This document shows, piece by piece, positions 21,113-33,098 of a DNA stretch of 64,000 nucleotides (positions are counted from its first letter, which is position 1; every line of letters starts with the position of its first letter). Position numbers and translations under genes: made by a program. Source of the stretch: Arthonia radiata (Eukaryota > Ascomycota > Arthoniomycetes > Arthoniales > Arthoniaceae); assembly GCA_002989075.1 (NCBI GenBank), contig PSQN01000001.1, positions 595,760 to 659,759 on the forward strand, in the 5' to 3' direction. The notes beneath the pieces were generated by a model. The model had not been told where the DNA came from. It ran no database searches and saw only the letters and a list, made by a program, of their open reading frames with translations.

Positions 21113-24100
21113 TCAGTAGCCCTTCTCCAAGATAGGATCATACTCACCACCATTTCCCATCTGCCCACAAATTGGATCCCAGTCGTTATAGTAGCCCTCT
21201 TCATTGCACCTTGGCTTCAGCAAGTGCGGCTCATACGCGTTGTCAGCGTTTTTGTGCATGAACAACACCTCGGGTTTCCGCGCGTGCCACTGCGTGCGCG
21301 TGACATAGTTGCTCTGAGTCGGCCACATAAACTCCTCCATGTCGGTCCTAAAGATTGATGTCAGCACAAGTGCTTCTGAGAGCGAAACATGATGCCCTAT
21401 TAGGTACTCACCAGTCGCCTAGGACGACGCTACCATCGTACACCGCCACCTTTTGTCTCTCATATCGTGCATCGCCTGGTTGGCCAGGACCGGTCTGCAT
21501 CCAGCAGATGGGCACATCGCCGACTGGTAAACGAACAGAGCCAGCATCACACTCCACATGTTGCTCTTGGAAGAATTGTTCCCAGGTGATTTGGTCGCGC
21601 TTGGCGTGCGAAGCAGTGCTGGCGGGGCCATCGGGCATGGTGTCATTTAGAAGTTCGACGAAGTGTGCCATGAAGGTGTCGAAGTCCACGGGCTTGCCAT
21701 TAACGTTAGCGACGTGCTTGTGCCAGTCCTGCATCTGCTCTGCGTTGGTGGCTGCGGCGTGCGACCAGTCTGCTGAAGGTTGATTGAAATCGACGGTCGC
21801 GGTAAACACTTCGCTGCGCTTCTCTTTGGGCGAGCTGATGGCTGGCTCTGGGCCACCCTGGAGATCCTCAGCTGTATTCTCATTTGGGAGGCTTTCCGTG
21901 ACATTAACAAGTACTGGCACGGTCGTGACAGTGGGTATAAAACCAAAAGCAATAACGCGTGGGTCATCTGCTGCGTTCTCTAACTCAGGCTTTGAAGCAG
22001 ACGAAGAAGCTGGCTTCAGGCCGTCTTTCCGAACATCTGCTGGGTCGTCTGGCTATTCAGCTGCCGGTTGTGGTGCAATAGGATGAGAAGTTGGTCTCAT
22101 TCTGCCACGTAGGCCTTCCGTGAAGTTTCTGGGTACCGGCACGGTCGTAAAACCGGGTGAAAACGTAAGAACAACGATGGGCGGGCCATTTGCTGCATTT
22201 TCTAGCTTAGACTCTGAAGCAGGCGAAGGGGCCAACTTCAGGCCATCTTGTCGACCATCTGCTAGATTGTCTGGCTTGGGTTCCGGCGTACATGGAGTAG
22301 CTGGCTGCAAGGGATTCCCGCAGCTGTCACATGGTTGAGGAACCGAGGTCTCCACTGGCCAGTCCGTGACTTTATGATGTTTAGATTTCTGACTCACAAA
22401 TGGAAGGATTGCACCGGATCCAAGCGTCACGAATGGTCGCGTTGGACCGCTTGGGGGGGCTGCCTCAGGGTCATCGTAAGGCAAGTCGGGATCGAAGTCA
22501 TCGAGAGGGTTGTAATGCGGGGGATCGATGAACGTGTCGCCATCGTAGTCGGAATCCTCTTCCACCGGGTAACGGATGACCGTGTCGTCGCTGGCGCCAG
22601 AAGACGAGTCCTGCGGGGAATCGATGAACGTGTCGCCATCGTAGCCGGGATCCTCTTCCACCGGGTAACGGATGACCGTGTCGTCACTGTCGCCAGAAGA
22701 CGAGTCTGGATCTTGGGGATCGTTTGGGTCTTTAGGGAGCTTTCTCATCGGAGGCAGATCGTCATCCGACGAGTCTGAGTCTTCGGGTGTTGGCTGCGTA
22801 TTTTGACGATTACGTTCTTGTTCTGCTTGTTTAGCTCTCGCCTCTTCGTTCTGCTTTTCGATGAACTCTTTGAATTCTTTTCGCTTTCTGTCAAGGACAT
22901 CTTGCGCTGCCTGCTTGCCCGCATCCTCTGCTTCGACTTCAGCCGCATGGTCGGGGGCCAGTGTCTCTTTGGCTGGCTGGGCATCTTGCGTTGCCTTCGT
23001 GGCCGCATGTTCTGCTTCGACTTGAGAATGATCGTCGTGGAACCATTTATTGTTGCGGTCGACGCGTGCCTGCTCAGCGGCCTTCCGAGCCTCCTGGTCT
23101 TCTCGCCACTTTTTCATGGCCGCTTCGTTGATCGCATCTACTCCTTTCTTATTCGCTTCATTGATCGCATCTACTCTTTTCTTTTCCGCTTCGTTAATCT
23201 TCCGTACTCTTTCGACCTCCGCTTCGTTGATCGCGCGTACTCTTTCCACCTCCTTCTCGTGCTCGAGGGCCCTCTCCAATTCGGCTCTGTGAAGAGCCAC
23301 ACGCCGAGCGTTTTCTGCTTCAACAGCATGACGAGCGTCCTCTGCTTCAGTAGCCCTTCGAGCGTCCTCTTCTGCTGCAGCAGCGATCTGTGCAGCAGAC
23401 GGTGGCACAGACACATTAATGGTGCCTGGGAGCTCGACGTAGGGAGTCGATGGTTTCAGGGCGACTGCGAGGTTGTTACCCTCTCCCAACGAAATCTTTC
23501 GAGTGAAACCTGAATCATAGGCCGGAGCCCAACCATTGTAGTCACGCTCAGGTTGTCTGCTGAGTCTGTCGAGTTTCGGGAGCAAGGCGTCTTAACAACA
23601 AATTTGCGGGCAATCCAAACGGCAATCCTATCCAAAGTCTCAAAAACGCGAGAATGATCCTGACAAAAGACGCGAAGTCCCTTACATCTTTGCAGATTAA
23701 GTCGTTTGGGGAGTGCTCAAGGGCTCCGGAAGCTGTTCGAAAGGCACGCGTCTGGCACCCGGGTTTCATTCCAGGCGTTGCTCGATAGTTGATCATTTCG
23801 ATGTCGCCGGAAGGGCCGAGAATTTCGTGCCAATAATCGCACGTTGGGTGGCAATCCAGTCCACCACAGAGCTCATCCTTTAACTTGGAGATAGCTTCTC
23901 TATTGGTGTAGGGTGTACCGTCAGGCTTGGGACTCCAGTTCTCGGTCTGCAGATTCGCCATTAACACGTTGCGAAAGAGTCCCATGTAGTTACGACAGAA
24001 CGGCCTCGCTAGGATTCCATGTTAGCATTCACCAGCGAAGAAGTGTACTCATTCACTCACGTTTCTGGCCCGTCCACATGGCAGGGTCTTCCTTGTTCAG

Positions 24101-24648
24101 CATGGGATAATCATCAGCGTTGTAATGATTGTCAGAGCCCTTGGCAAATTGTCGTTCGTAGGTGCCAGTACCATCACTGGAGATTGATACTGCGAGCCTC
24201 GAGATATCCATACCCTCGGGTACTAGAGCGAAGTCGTCGTTTCCGAAGCCGCCGACTGGTTCATAGCGAAGACCATTTTCTGGAATCATGCTGCTGAGAC
24301 CGTCGGTACGTGGTGTGAGGGCGCTTCGAGTTATCAAGTTTTTCGTTGAAGCGTTGTGGCTTGATGCTATGGAACTTGTCAATAGTGGCCATAGGATACA
24401 TTTAGAGGTCATCACTTACAATCATCCTCCAGTATAGTCGCCACGCTCGCAGTATCAAAGGCGAGTAGTCGACTATCTTGCTCTTCATTCGCACCAGGAA
24501 CAGAGTTGTTATCAAAGGGCAGTGTTGAGTTCATTGAAGTGACGTCGACATCGCGATTAGTACGCGATGCACGACGGGCTGAGACACGACCGACTATGGA
24601 CGGCCATGCCACAAGCCAGAGCATGAGCAGGCTCCGAGAGCAAGCCAT
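21113..24648 (-). CDS. Large secreted repeat protein with coiled coil; one in-frame TAG
   Basis: Exons 24648-24420, 24366-24061, 24008-23621, 23565-21412 and 21347-21113, all phases matching, total 1104 codons. No known domain recognised. Order: signal peptide (MACSRSLLMLWLVAWPSIVG), a Cys-containing domain (DELCGGLDCHPTC, CQTRAFRTASG), a Glu/Ala/Lys coiled coil with four exact 33-nt repeats, Asp/Ser-rich acid repeats (22524-22706), two copies of a 50-residue unit ending TTVPV-x-x-N-x-TE, and a conserved end with three Cys. A TAG at 22053-22055 interrupts the frame at the start of the second 50-residue unit. If it stops translation, the product is 811 aa. An 84-nt in-frame GTACCC...AATAG intron could remove it, but the sites are weak. 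The fourth exon may start at 23556 instead. Confidence 0.65.
22524..22706 (-). repeat. Two 87-nt direct repeats encoding acidic units
   Basis: Copies 22524-22610 and 22620-22706, 9-nt spacer, nearly identical. They encode DSSSG-x-SDDTVIRYPVEED...YDGDTFID. Confidence 0.85.
23121..23252 (-). repeat. Four 33-nt tandem repeats in the coiled coil
   Basis: Units begin at 23121, 23154, 23187 and 23220. Each encodes an 11-residue unit (R/G)-V-(R/D)-x-INEA-x-x-x. Eleven-residue periods fit a right-handed or undecorated coiled coil. Confidence 0.85.
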
Positions 24649-25235
24649 CCTGGCTTGAGTGCGTAATTAGTCTTGGTGTAAGTAGTCAGTGTTGAATTTG
24701 CAAACTGTGCTGTGTTGTATAAAGGGTGCCGTTTCGATGTTGGAAAGGTGCGCAGAAGGGGAACGTTATGAGAAGAGCAGAGAGAAAGAAGTGAGAGGGC
24801 GCAGAACTTATGCAGATTCTGCCAGAGCGTGACTAATGACTGCGTTCTGACAGCTTGTCAAAGCTCGTCTGAGCACCTGTGCATCTTTGACGGAGCCCGC
24901 AAATATAGAGACCACTCAGCATGCGAGGACAGGCTGTCTGAGCACTCGACAACCACCGAATATGGCTGCACGCAGCAATGACGTCTTGATGTATTTGCAG
25001 ACTTGCATCTCACGTTGATCGCGTTCACGGCGTGGCCATACTGCGATACGGGATAGAGGCATGATAATACGCTGCACTCCCAGTTTGCCGAATGGGCACC
25101 GTGGACCCGACTGGCTCGTTCCTGGTTGCAAAATTATGTGCCATGTACGACTCCAATTGATGCATGAGGTTTGGGTTTACGCTTTTAATGTGCCTACTGC
25201 TCACACACACCCTTTTTTCCATTTTACTCTTGTGC
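24649..25235. other. Intergenic, secreted-protein gene promoter side
   Basis: Between the 3' end of PEPCK and the upstream side of the secreted-protein gene. AT-richer than its neighbours near 24690-24730. No gene seen. Confidence 0.5.
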
Positions 25236-27530
25236 TCATACGGTTGGTCCAGCCTTAATGACCTCTGGCGTCGCTTCCGACTCGTACCTACAAATGCAGC
25301 ATTAGTACGGCATACTCAAATAGATAACGAATGGGTACCACATACTTCTTGAAGTTGTCCATAAATAACCCGCCAAGCTTCGTCACCTCCTCCTTGAAGT
25401 CCGCAGTACCGGTCCAGCTCTTCTTTGGGTTGAGGAGCTCATCGGGCACATTACTGCAGCTCTTGGGCACGCTAAGATTGAACGTCTCGTAGGTCTCGTA
25501 CTCGGCCTTGGCAAGCTCACCACTGTGGATGGCGTCCAGGATGGCACGTGTGTACTTCAACGGGCAACGCTTGCCACCAGTCGTAGCGCCCGCGCCCACC
25601 CAACCGGTGTTGAGAAGCCACGCGTTGACGTTGTGGTGAGCGATCTTATCAGCCAGCATTTTTGCGTAGCGCATTGGATGCAGCGCAAGGAAGGGCTGTG
25701 CAAAGCAGGACGAGAAGGTGGCTTGTGGCTCAGTGACGCCGTCTTCCGTACCCGCCATCTTTGAGGTGTAGCCGGAGATGAAGTGGAACATTGTTTGCTC
25801 AGTGTTGAGCTTCGAGATTGGAGGAAGTACGCCGCGCGCATCACAAGTAAGTAAGACGATGTTCGTTGGGTGGTGGTCCGTAATGCAGGGGATCTTTGTG
25901 TTCTCGATGTACTCGATCGGGTATGCACATCGCGTGTTTTCGGTGAGCGTGCTGTCGTCGTAGTCAACGACACGAGTCACAGGATCAAAGACAACGTTCT
26001 CAAGGATGGAGCCAAACTTGATGGCGTTGAAGATATCTGGCTCTTTCTCAGCAGACAGGCCGATGCACTTGGCGTAGCATCCACCCTCAATGTTGAACAC
26101 GCCGCGGTCTGACCAGCAATGCTCATCGTCGCCGATCAAAGCGCGCTTCGGGTCCGCTGAGAGTGTAGTCTTGCCGGTGCCAGAAAGACCAAAGAAGACT
26201 GTCACGTCGTCCTGCTGTCCGATGTTTGCGGAAGAATGGAGTGTCAGGACATTGTGCTTCACAGGCATCTCGTAGAAGAGTACAGTAAAGATTCCTTTCT
26301 TCATCTCGCCGGCGTATTCGGTACCCAAAATGACCATTTCCTTCTCAGAGAAGTTGAGAGCCACCGACGTTGCCGATGTCATGCCAGTCGTGAAGCGATT
26401 GGCAGGGAAAGCGCCGGCGTTATAGATGATGTAGTCCGGATGAAAGCCTTCCAGCTCTTGCCTTGAGGGTCGAATGAGCATGTTACGCATGAAAAGAGCA
26501 TGGTAGGCGCGTGCGCAGATAACGCGCACGTTGATTCGGTAGCGCTCATCCCAGCCGGCGTAGCCATCGACGACGTAGATGCGGTTTCGTGTATTCAAGT
26601 AGTCGACGGCGCGTTCTCGGTTGATGCGCCACACCTGGGGAAGATGTCAGCAACGCGATCAATTTGGTCGTTCGTGCGTGTCGAGAAGGTGACCGGCAGA
26701 GAGAGCACGGACGTTGCCGAGACATCGCCAGATCACGTGCGCACGTGGGGCCAAGCTCCGGCGACGTCACTGGGGTCAATGCGGGGTTGCAAACTGAACG
26801 GTGCGATCAGACGAGCTCTTCCCCTGTTGCTCGACCATTTTGCCGCGGGTAACGGTCGGCTCTGCGGAGCTGGTTTCGGTACTCTGGTGCGTGTGGGGAA
26901 GTGCAGCGACAACGATGTCGACGGCAACGACAACAGAAAGTAGAGCCACGTACCGCCGGGTCCATGGGCTTGTTGACCGGACCCCACCACACATCTTGCG
27001 ATGAGCCCTCTTCTTTCACGATCCTCTTGTCTGATGGCGAACGACCGGTCTTTGCACCGGAGTAGGCGGAGAGAGCGCCAGAAGACGTAATGGCAGAGCC
27101 GGATTCGTAGACGAGGGCGTCTTCGTAAAGGGCGGCGACAGAGGGATTGGCGATCTACTCAGGAGTCAGTGACAAAGTCGCAATGTACCACCGCAGGGCT
27201 TGAAGCCAACGTACGATGGCCACACGATCATAGTCAATGTGCGACTTCTCGTGGAGCTCTTCTTCGAGCTCCGTGTGTTCTGTTTGAGGCCTGAATAGGT
27301 CAGCCAAAGGGCATGCCGCGTTCGGAACGAGATTTGACGTACTGAACACCGCTCGGGTAGAGCGAAGTCCTGTTAACGCTGCTTCCTGAGACCATTGTGG
27401 GAGCGGAGCTTTTGAGAGATGTAGAATGAAAGTTTCCTTGTTCTTGCTTTGAAACCTGTTGTTTCACGAAATCGTCTTTAGCTGCGGAAGCTTGGGAGCA
27501 CGGCTCTTGCTCTTTATTAGCTTCTGACAT
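25236..27530 (-). CDS. PCK1: Phosphoenolpyruvate carboxykinase (ATP)
   Basis: Exons 27530-27343, 27290-27215, 27154-26954, 26634-25346 and 25287-25236 encode 601 aa. It makes phosphoenolpyruvate from oxaloacetate with ATP, the committed step of gluconeogenesis, in the cytosol. Seen: a variable N-terminus then [54 protein letters not shown], the P-loop [15 protein letters not shown], and GDDEHCWSD. The length is slightly above the usual 540-560 because of the N-terminal 60 residues. The third intron (26635-26953) is 319 nt, far longer than the other introns of this gene, and holds a CACGTG palindrome. The start is the first ATG in frame. Ubc8, which in yeast marks gluconeogenic FBPase for degradation, lies 26 kb away, with no evident link. 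Confidence 0.97.
26734..26747. promoter_or_regulatory. Palindrome with two CACGTG boxes in PEPCK intron 3
   Basis: CACGTGCGCACGTG is a perfect 14-bp inverted repeat with two E-boxes two bases apart. bHLH factors bind CACGTG; intronic control of PEPCK is an inference. Confidence 0.4.
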
Positions 27531-28025
27531 TGTGATCAAAGGCTCGGGAGCAATTGGAAATAGCAGCTTTGAGTGGAGGAGCACGGAAGAGTACTTGTGA
27601 ATAGCGAACGATCATTGGCTACGTCTAATGCGCCATTGATGCGTTTGTACCTGGCAGACGCACCGCAAATGCCGAGGGATCTCCCTCCCTGCATTTCTTC
27701 CTGCTTCTCCCGATCCCGCCCTACATCGTGACCTTGAAATGTACCTCTTCGGAAAGAGCATGCGGTAACCTTTCGGGTCAGATATCATCTGATCTTCCCC
27801 ATTGCCGACGATCAAATGATTTGGATTTCGTGAGGAGCAATCGAGGACGCTGTCGGATGTCAGGAAGTATGTGGCTTCGCATGAATATGCCCGCGACGAT
27901 CGCAGCCCTCACAGCAATAGTCTATGTACCTAATCAATGCTGAGATGTATGCTGATACGCACGCGCACTCTAAAGCTGGCTCGAGAACTACCCTGAGGCC
28001 TCTGGCTGTTCGCTGGCACAGAATG
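27531..28025. other. Intergenic, upstream of PEPCK
   Basis: PEPCK promoter plus the MFS gene's 3' end. No clear TATA or gene. Confidence 0.5.
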
Positions 28026-30706
28026 CTACCCAGGATCCCCAGGAAGTCGAATCTCATGGCCATTGCCCTCATATACAAGCCAGCTCGCACCAAACGCAAG
28101 GATGGATTCAACAGCTAGGATCCAGAAGCCCAGTCCGACGTATCCCCTTTGAAGTCCCAGCCCGTACAAAGAGCTCCAGACAACTGGGCCTAACGTTCGC
28201 GCACCCGCACTGACGCTTTGCCCTAAGCCATGCACAGAAGACAGAACGGAAGGATGCGGGCTGCAGTTGTTGACCAAGATTTGGGTGATTGGCAGACTGA
28301 ATGTTCGACCGGCCTGCGATCACGTATGTCAGCATGTCGTACTTATAAGAGCGTGTAAGCTAGCTGCCAGGTATTCACGATCCCGCCTCTCTCAGCCAAC
28401 GCCAGGGAATTTGCTCGCTAGAAGAGCATTGAAACGGATCAACATGGACGGCGTGTAGGCTCAATACGTACCACGACGATGAACAATAGCAACACGATGC
28501 CAGTCCATACCCACGGCCCATCGACTGAGTGTGGTGCCTGGTGTTTTGTTGGTAGCATAGATAGGTAGGGGACCAAGCTGTACGCAAGTGGAAAAAATAG
28601 GAGCGCCCATCTGTAGGTGTTCATGATGCCCAAACGATGTGTGACCCTAGTGTAGACACCGAACTGCATGCAAAGGCCAAGAGCACCAATGATACCTAAT
28701 GCAAATCCGATTGTGGATGGTGTGAGCCCTAGTCCGCCGGTGAAGTGAAACGGAAGTGTCTGAGGAGTATGAGCGCTCTTGTCGGAAAGCTGAAGGTCGT
28801 ATCGTGGTGTCGAAAAGAAGAGGAACAGCATGTTGTGAAAAGCCCCGAGATGGCCAGCCAATAGTCCGTGGACCATAAACGTGCAGATTACGTTGCGTGT
28901 GAAGATCCGACGGTAGGGTAACTTTGGTCGCAGACCGGGTGGTGCCTTGGCGGTATTAGAGCGTAAACGATAGGAGCTCTCCATTTCATGCGCCGCTTCT
29001 TCATCGCCATTCAGCGGCGCGTAGCTGACGCCATGCGACCTGCTGCACCGTATCAGACGCTTGATCGCTCTGCCAACTGTTCTTCTGAAGTGCAAGCCGA
29101 GATCAGACCTGTGCTTTCGGTCTAAGTGAGTCTATGCTTTGTCAGCATCCTGCAAGAGCCACAGGTTTAGGGCGCTCACCTCTTCGAGCCCGAATAAGAC
29201 CAAGAAGACAGAACCGAACAAGAAAGTCGCGGATACTAGATTCGGCAATGCGTATGGGAACTTCGCCATCCACGCGACACCACTGGCACCTCCTAATGCT
29301 GATCCAGGTCCAAACGATTTCGGGAAGGTATGGACGGGATCTTGCAGCCAGCCGCCGAGCAAGGGTCCTACCAGCACTCCCACGTTGAACGTGACAGGCA
29401 TAATTAGGAATGCTTTGGTTTGATACTTCTTGTCAACGATAATCTCGGAGATCTAAAAGCCAGAATATCAGCAGGTTCCTTTTTGTACAGCATCGTCGCT
29501 AGAGCTCGAAGGGTTCAAAATAGGCTCATCTGAGCAATGCCGGCAAACGGACTGCTGAAGCAGTCACAACAGGCTATGATATGAAAGGCATAGAAACTGT
29601 AGATTTACCATCGTTCTCATGACACCGACGTTGCCATTCAATGCTCCACCTGTACAAATTTTGTCAGCTCGAATGTTTCCGTACAGCAACCAAAGGGGTT
29701 GCGCCCGCTTCCGAGCGAAGGCTTTCGGGACAGCGCCGGCAGATGGCCCGCGGAAAGCAGAATAATTGGCGAGGACCTAAAAAGCGTGGGATGCTCAAAG
29801 ACTCACCTAGGCTGCGAAAGAGCATGGCCGACATGAAGGATTGAGAAAAGCCAAAGCCGAGACATGAGATGAAAGTCCCGATGAGGCCCACAATGAGGAC
29901 GTTCTTGCGACCCATCCACTCTTTGTCAGCTAATCTGCCCCACATGACCGCAGTGAGACATTGCGCAAAGGTGAAGCTGCCAGCGAGGATGCCAGCCTGT
30001 GACGAGATCTTCGAATCGGGTAAGCTTTGGTCAAAGGACTTGAGCATAAAGAACATGTACGACGCAAGTGAGGTTTGCACAATAGGCTCGGCCTATTTGG
30101 GATATTAGTGAAACGAACAGCATTGGCACAGGTTGCGACGGTCTTTGGGGTCTGCGTTCTGAGGCTACGCCAGCAAGTCGGCCATAACCAGAGGGCAACC
30201 AGACAATAAGGCACGCATGCTCGCGACTCACCAATCGTGCCAAAGTCAGGATAAACAGCTGATCCTTACGGGGCAATGATGACCATGAGACCGGCTTTTC
30301 TCTCTTCTTGCTTTTCTTCGATGGGCTCTCAGCCTTTACGACGTCCTCCTCAAACTCGGCATCATCTCGCACCGGAGTCGCGTATGACGAGAAGGCGGAA
30401 TCATCATGGATATCAGATGCATCGCTGGGCGTGGCAGGGTCTAGCTCAGCGTCGGCCAGGTAGGCAAGGACATCTCTGTCGTCTCCGACTTGAGACTCGA
30501 TCTCAACATTCGAGAGTCGTGAAGCGCCCAAGAATGGGGAGGATTGCTCCCTGGATAGCGCATGTCAGAATTAGACTGGCGCGCAGCAGCGACTACGTGC
30601 GCCTCGTCACCAGAGAAGTGATCATTTGAGCGATGTCAGGCATCTGCATCATTGACGAACGAATAACACCCCAAAGAGAAGCCATCTGAACTCACCTGAG
30701 AGACAT
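28026..30706 (-). CDS. MFS transporter, DHA1/ZIFL-like (YCR023C type)
   Basis: Exons 30706-30696 (11 nt), 30550-30232, 30092-29807, 29649-29609 (41 nt), 29452-29180, 29113-28472 and 28313-28026 encode 619 aa. Seen: MSLREQSSPFLGASRLS start, LARLAEPIVQTSLASYMF, the MFS motif GRLADKEWMGRKNVL between helices 2 and 3, GGALNGNVGVMRTMISEI (helix 5 region), GVLVGPLLGGWL, a long basic central loop, then six more helices and AGRTFSLPITQILVNNCSPHPSVLS. Twelve helices are expected. Substrate unknown; relatives export small molecules or drugs, or act on vacuoles. Five of six introns are 139-158 nt, very unlike the usual 50-65. The 5' exon of 11 nt was set by the clean splice and the MSLR start. Confidence 0.85.
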
Positions 30707-31701
30707 GTGCCAAGAGGATGCTCATTCGATAATATCGATGGTACACGACCCCGGTCTGCCCCGCAGTCGATAGAAGTGGGGCGTGTGAGTGTCGTCAGAG
30801 TTGCACAATCAAGACGTTTGCGATGATGGCTGAAGCGACGAAATCAGTGTGCGTCTCATGTTGGGCCAGACGGTCTGAGACATGCCTTACCACCTGCAGC
30901 AGTGAAAGATTTTGTCTCATCAGCGCCACACTGCCATGACCCACACACTACTGCTCGAATAGCGCTCTTCGGCCGAGCTTGTTGCCGAGTGTTCGTCACG
31001 AGACCTACCATGCAATCACCACAAAACGATCCATCCTATAAGATTCACGTTGTCACCGCAATATCAATCTCACAAGATGTGGCGTGCTCCAGGCACGCGC
31101 CCCCGCCAAGGAGCAAGTGCATGCCCGTCTCCATTGTGACAGCTCTTGAAAGTTGTCAACCTGTCTGAAAACTTAGATATCGCCCCCAGACTCTTCTGAG
31201 CACCGCAAACGCAATATGGAGTAGTCGCCGCAGGTACAGTACGGTACTTCGGACGAGACCCGGTGAAATTGTAATAACCACACCTAAAACGTTTCATGTG
31301 CTGATGCCTGTGTTCGACATCGAAGCGAGCTTGTAAGGCGGTATTGTGTTACCAGGTGAGAAGAAGATCGACGAAGGGGCCATAGCGTGTTTCAGGTTCT
31401 CACCAATATCCATATCCAGTTCTTTCTTTCCCTTCCCTCCACCTCTTTATTTTCCCCCTCCACATCACATCGTCTGCTGAGCAAGATCAATTGACTACAA
31501 ACCTTCCGCCCATTTCCTCGGGAATTACATTCGTCAGATATTGAGGACTTGCAGATTATTTGGTGTCTACGCAAACTCATAGCGCCTCTACCTAGTTTCT
31601 TTGCCCACCTCACGTCAATCCTTCCAGCTCACGGCCACACGGCTGCCCCACTATCACCAGCTCGATCTGATCATCTTTCTTCATCATACACAACCGACAA
31701 A
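30707..31701. other. Divergent intergenic region
   Basis: Between the MFS gene and the epimerase gene. C/T-rich from 31420 to 31700, as in a 5' leader of the epimerase. No gene seen. Confidence 0.5.
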
Positions 31702-32749
31702 ATGGTCGATCGCCCTAACAAGCCTTCCGCCATCGCTCCCTCCAACATCTCTCAGCAGCCCCAAGTCGACATCACATCTGACGCCTCCCGAGTGGTCGCC
31801 AAACTCGCGACTGGCGAGTCCGTCGAGGTCCTCCTCTATGGCGCCACGGTCATCTCGTGGAAATCTCACCAAGGCAAACACGAGAACCTCTTTGTCTCAT
31901 CAGCCGCTAAGCTCGATGGCTCAAAGCCCGTCAGAGGTGGCATTCCCATCGTCTTTCCCGTCTTCGGTCCGCCCCCAAGCAATCATGCAACCTCCAAGCT
32001 ACCACAACACGGTTTTGCACGCAACACCAAGTGGGAGTATCTCGGCAAGAGCAGTAGTGAGAGCGGGGCGATTAGCAAGAGTGGCAAGGGTGACGATTGC
32101 GTCAAGCTGGACTTCGGGCTGTTCAAGAGCAGCTTGAGCGAAGAACACAGAAAAGCATGGCCCCACGACTTCGGCCTGATCTACAGTGTTACAATCGGCG
32201 TTGACAGCCTTCAGACCATGCTGAACGTCCGCAACGAAGGCACAGAGGCCTTCGAATTCCAGATGCTGCTGCACAGCTACTTCGCGGTTGAGGACATCGG
32301 CAAGACCACCGTCAATGGACTCATGGGCGTTGAGTACATCGACAAGGTACTGGATGCTCGCACGGCGACTGAGTCAAACACTGCGATTGGCATCACGGGT
32401 GAGGTGGATAGAGTGTACCAGAAGATCCCACAGGATACAACGAGCATCCTCACTGGTGGCCAGCCGCGGTACGACGTCATCCGCGACAACCTCTCCGACA
32501 CTGTTGTCTGGAATCCGTGGAAGGAGAAAGCTCAGGCTTTAGGCGACTTTGAGCCCAAGGATGGATATCAGCGCATGATCTGCGTTGAAGTCGGATCAGT
32601 ATCTGGTAAGCACTTACGTAATACGATTATTGGAGTCTTTGCCATGTTGTATACTGACAAACATTTCCGCAGGTTGGCAGAAGCTTGATGGCGGCGAGAC
32701 CTTCGAAGCTGGGCAAATCGTCCGCGCGCATGGCTCCGGCGCTGGATGA
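31702..32749 (+). CDS. Glucose-6-phosphate 1-epimerase
   Basis: Exons 31702-32605 and 32673-32749 (67-nt intron) encode 326 aa. It interconverts alpha and beta glucose 6-phosphate, like yeast YMR099C. Seen: LLYGATVISWKS, RGGIPIVFPVFGPP, the catalytic His in LPQHGFARN, DDCVKLDFGL, VWNPWKEKA, and the late Glu in CVEVGSVSGW. The start MVDRPNKPSAI has AAAATGG context and agrees with fungal orthologues. The frame is open upstream of 31702 without coding look. Cytosolic; no targeting peptide. Sure of function. Confidence 0.95.
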
Positions 32750-33098
32750 TCTTCCCGTGTCGGCTCTCTTGCAAAGGCCACTGCGCCAAGGACCGCCGCA
32801 TGCAACTCGATCGCCTGTGCACGCCGACAAAACGATGGACGAGATGTGACTCGCCAAAACCCGGGACACCCACACGAGTGATACAGATCAAGGCATGAGA
32901 TCCCAATGAACTAACGAGCTCCACGAACAGTACGAGTGCAGCATGTCACCTGAGCATCCCAAAAAATGTAATGAATCTAGAGGCATAGCCCGCGAGTCTT
33001 TTATTGCTCGCACTTAGGTCTCGTGACGAGCTTGCCTTGTGGGCATCCAAGGTGCTCCAGTCACTGCCCACTCAGATGCCACAAACGCACACGTAGCG
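32750..33098. other. Convergent intergenic region
   Basis: 3' ends of the epimerase gene and of the next minus-strand gene. Nothing recognised. Confidence 0.5.

Noticed and set aside
22803-23513. 236-codon plus ORF, hydrophobic
   Set aside because: Exact complement of the coiled-coil repeats; its apparent membrane spans are an artefact of Glu/Lys codons read backwards.
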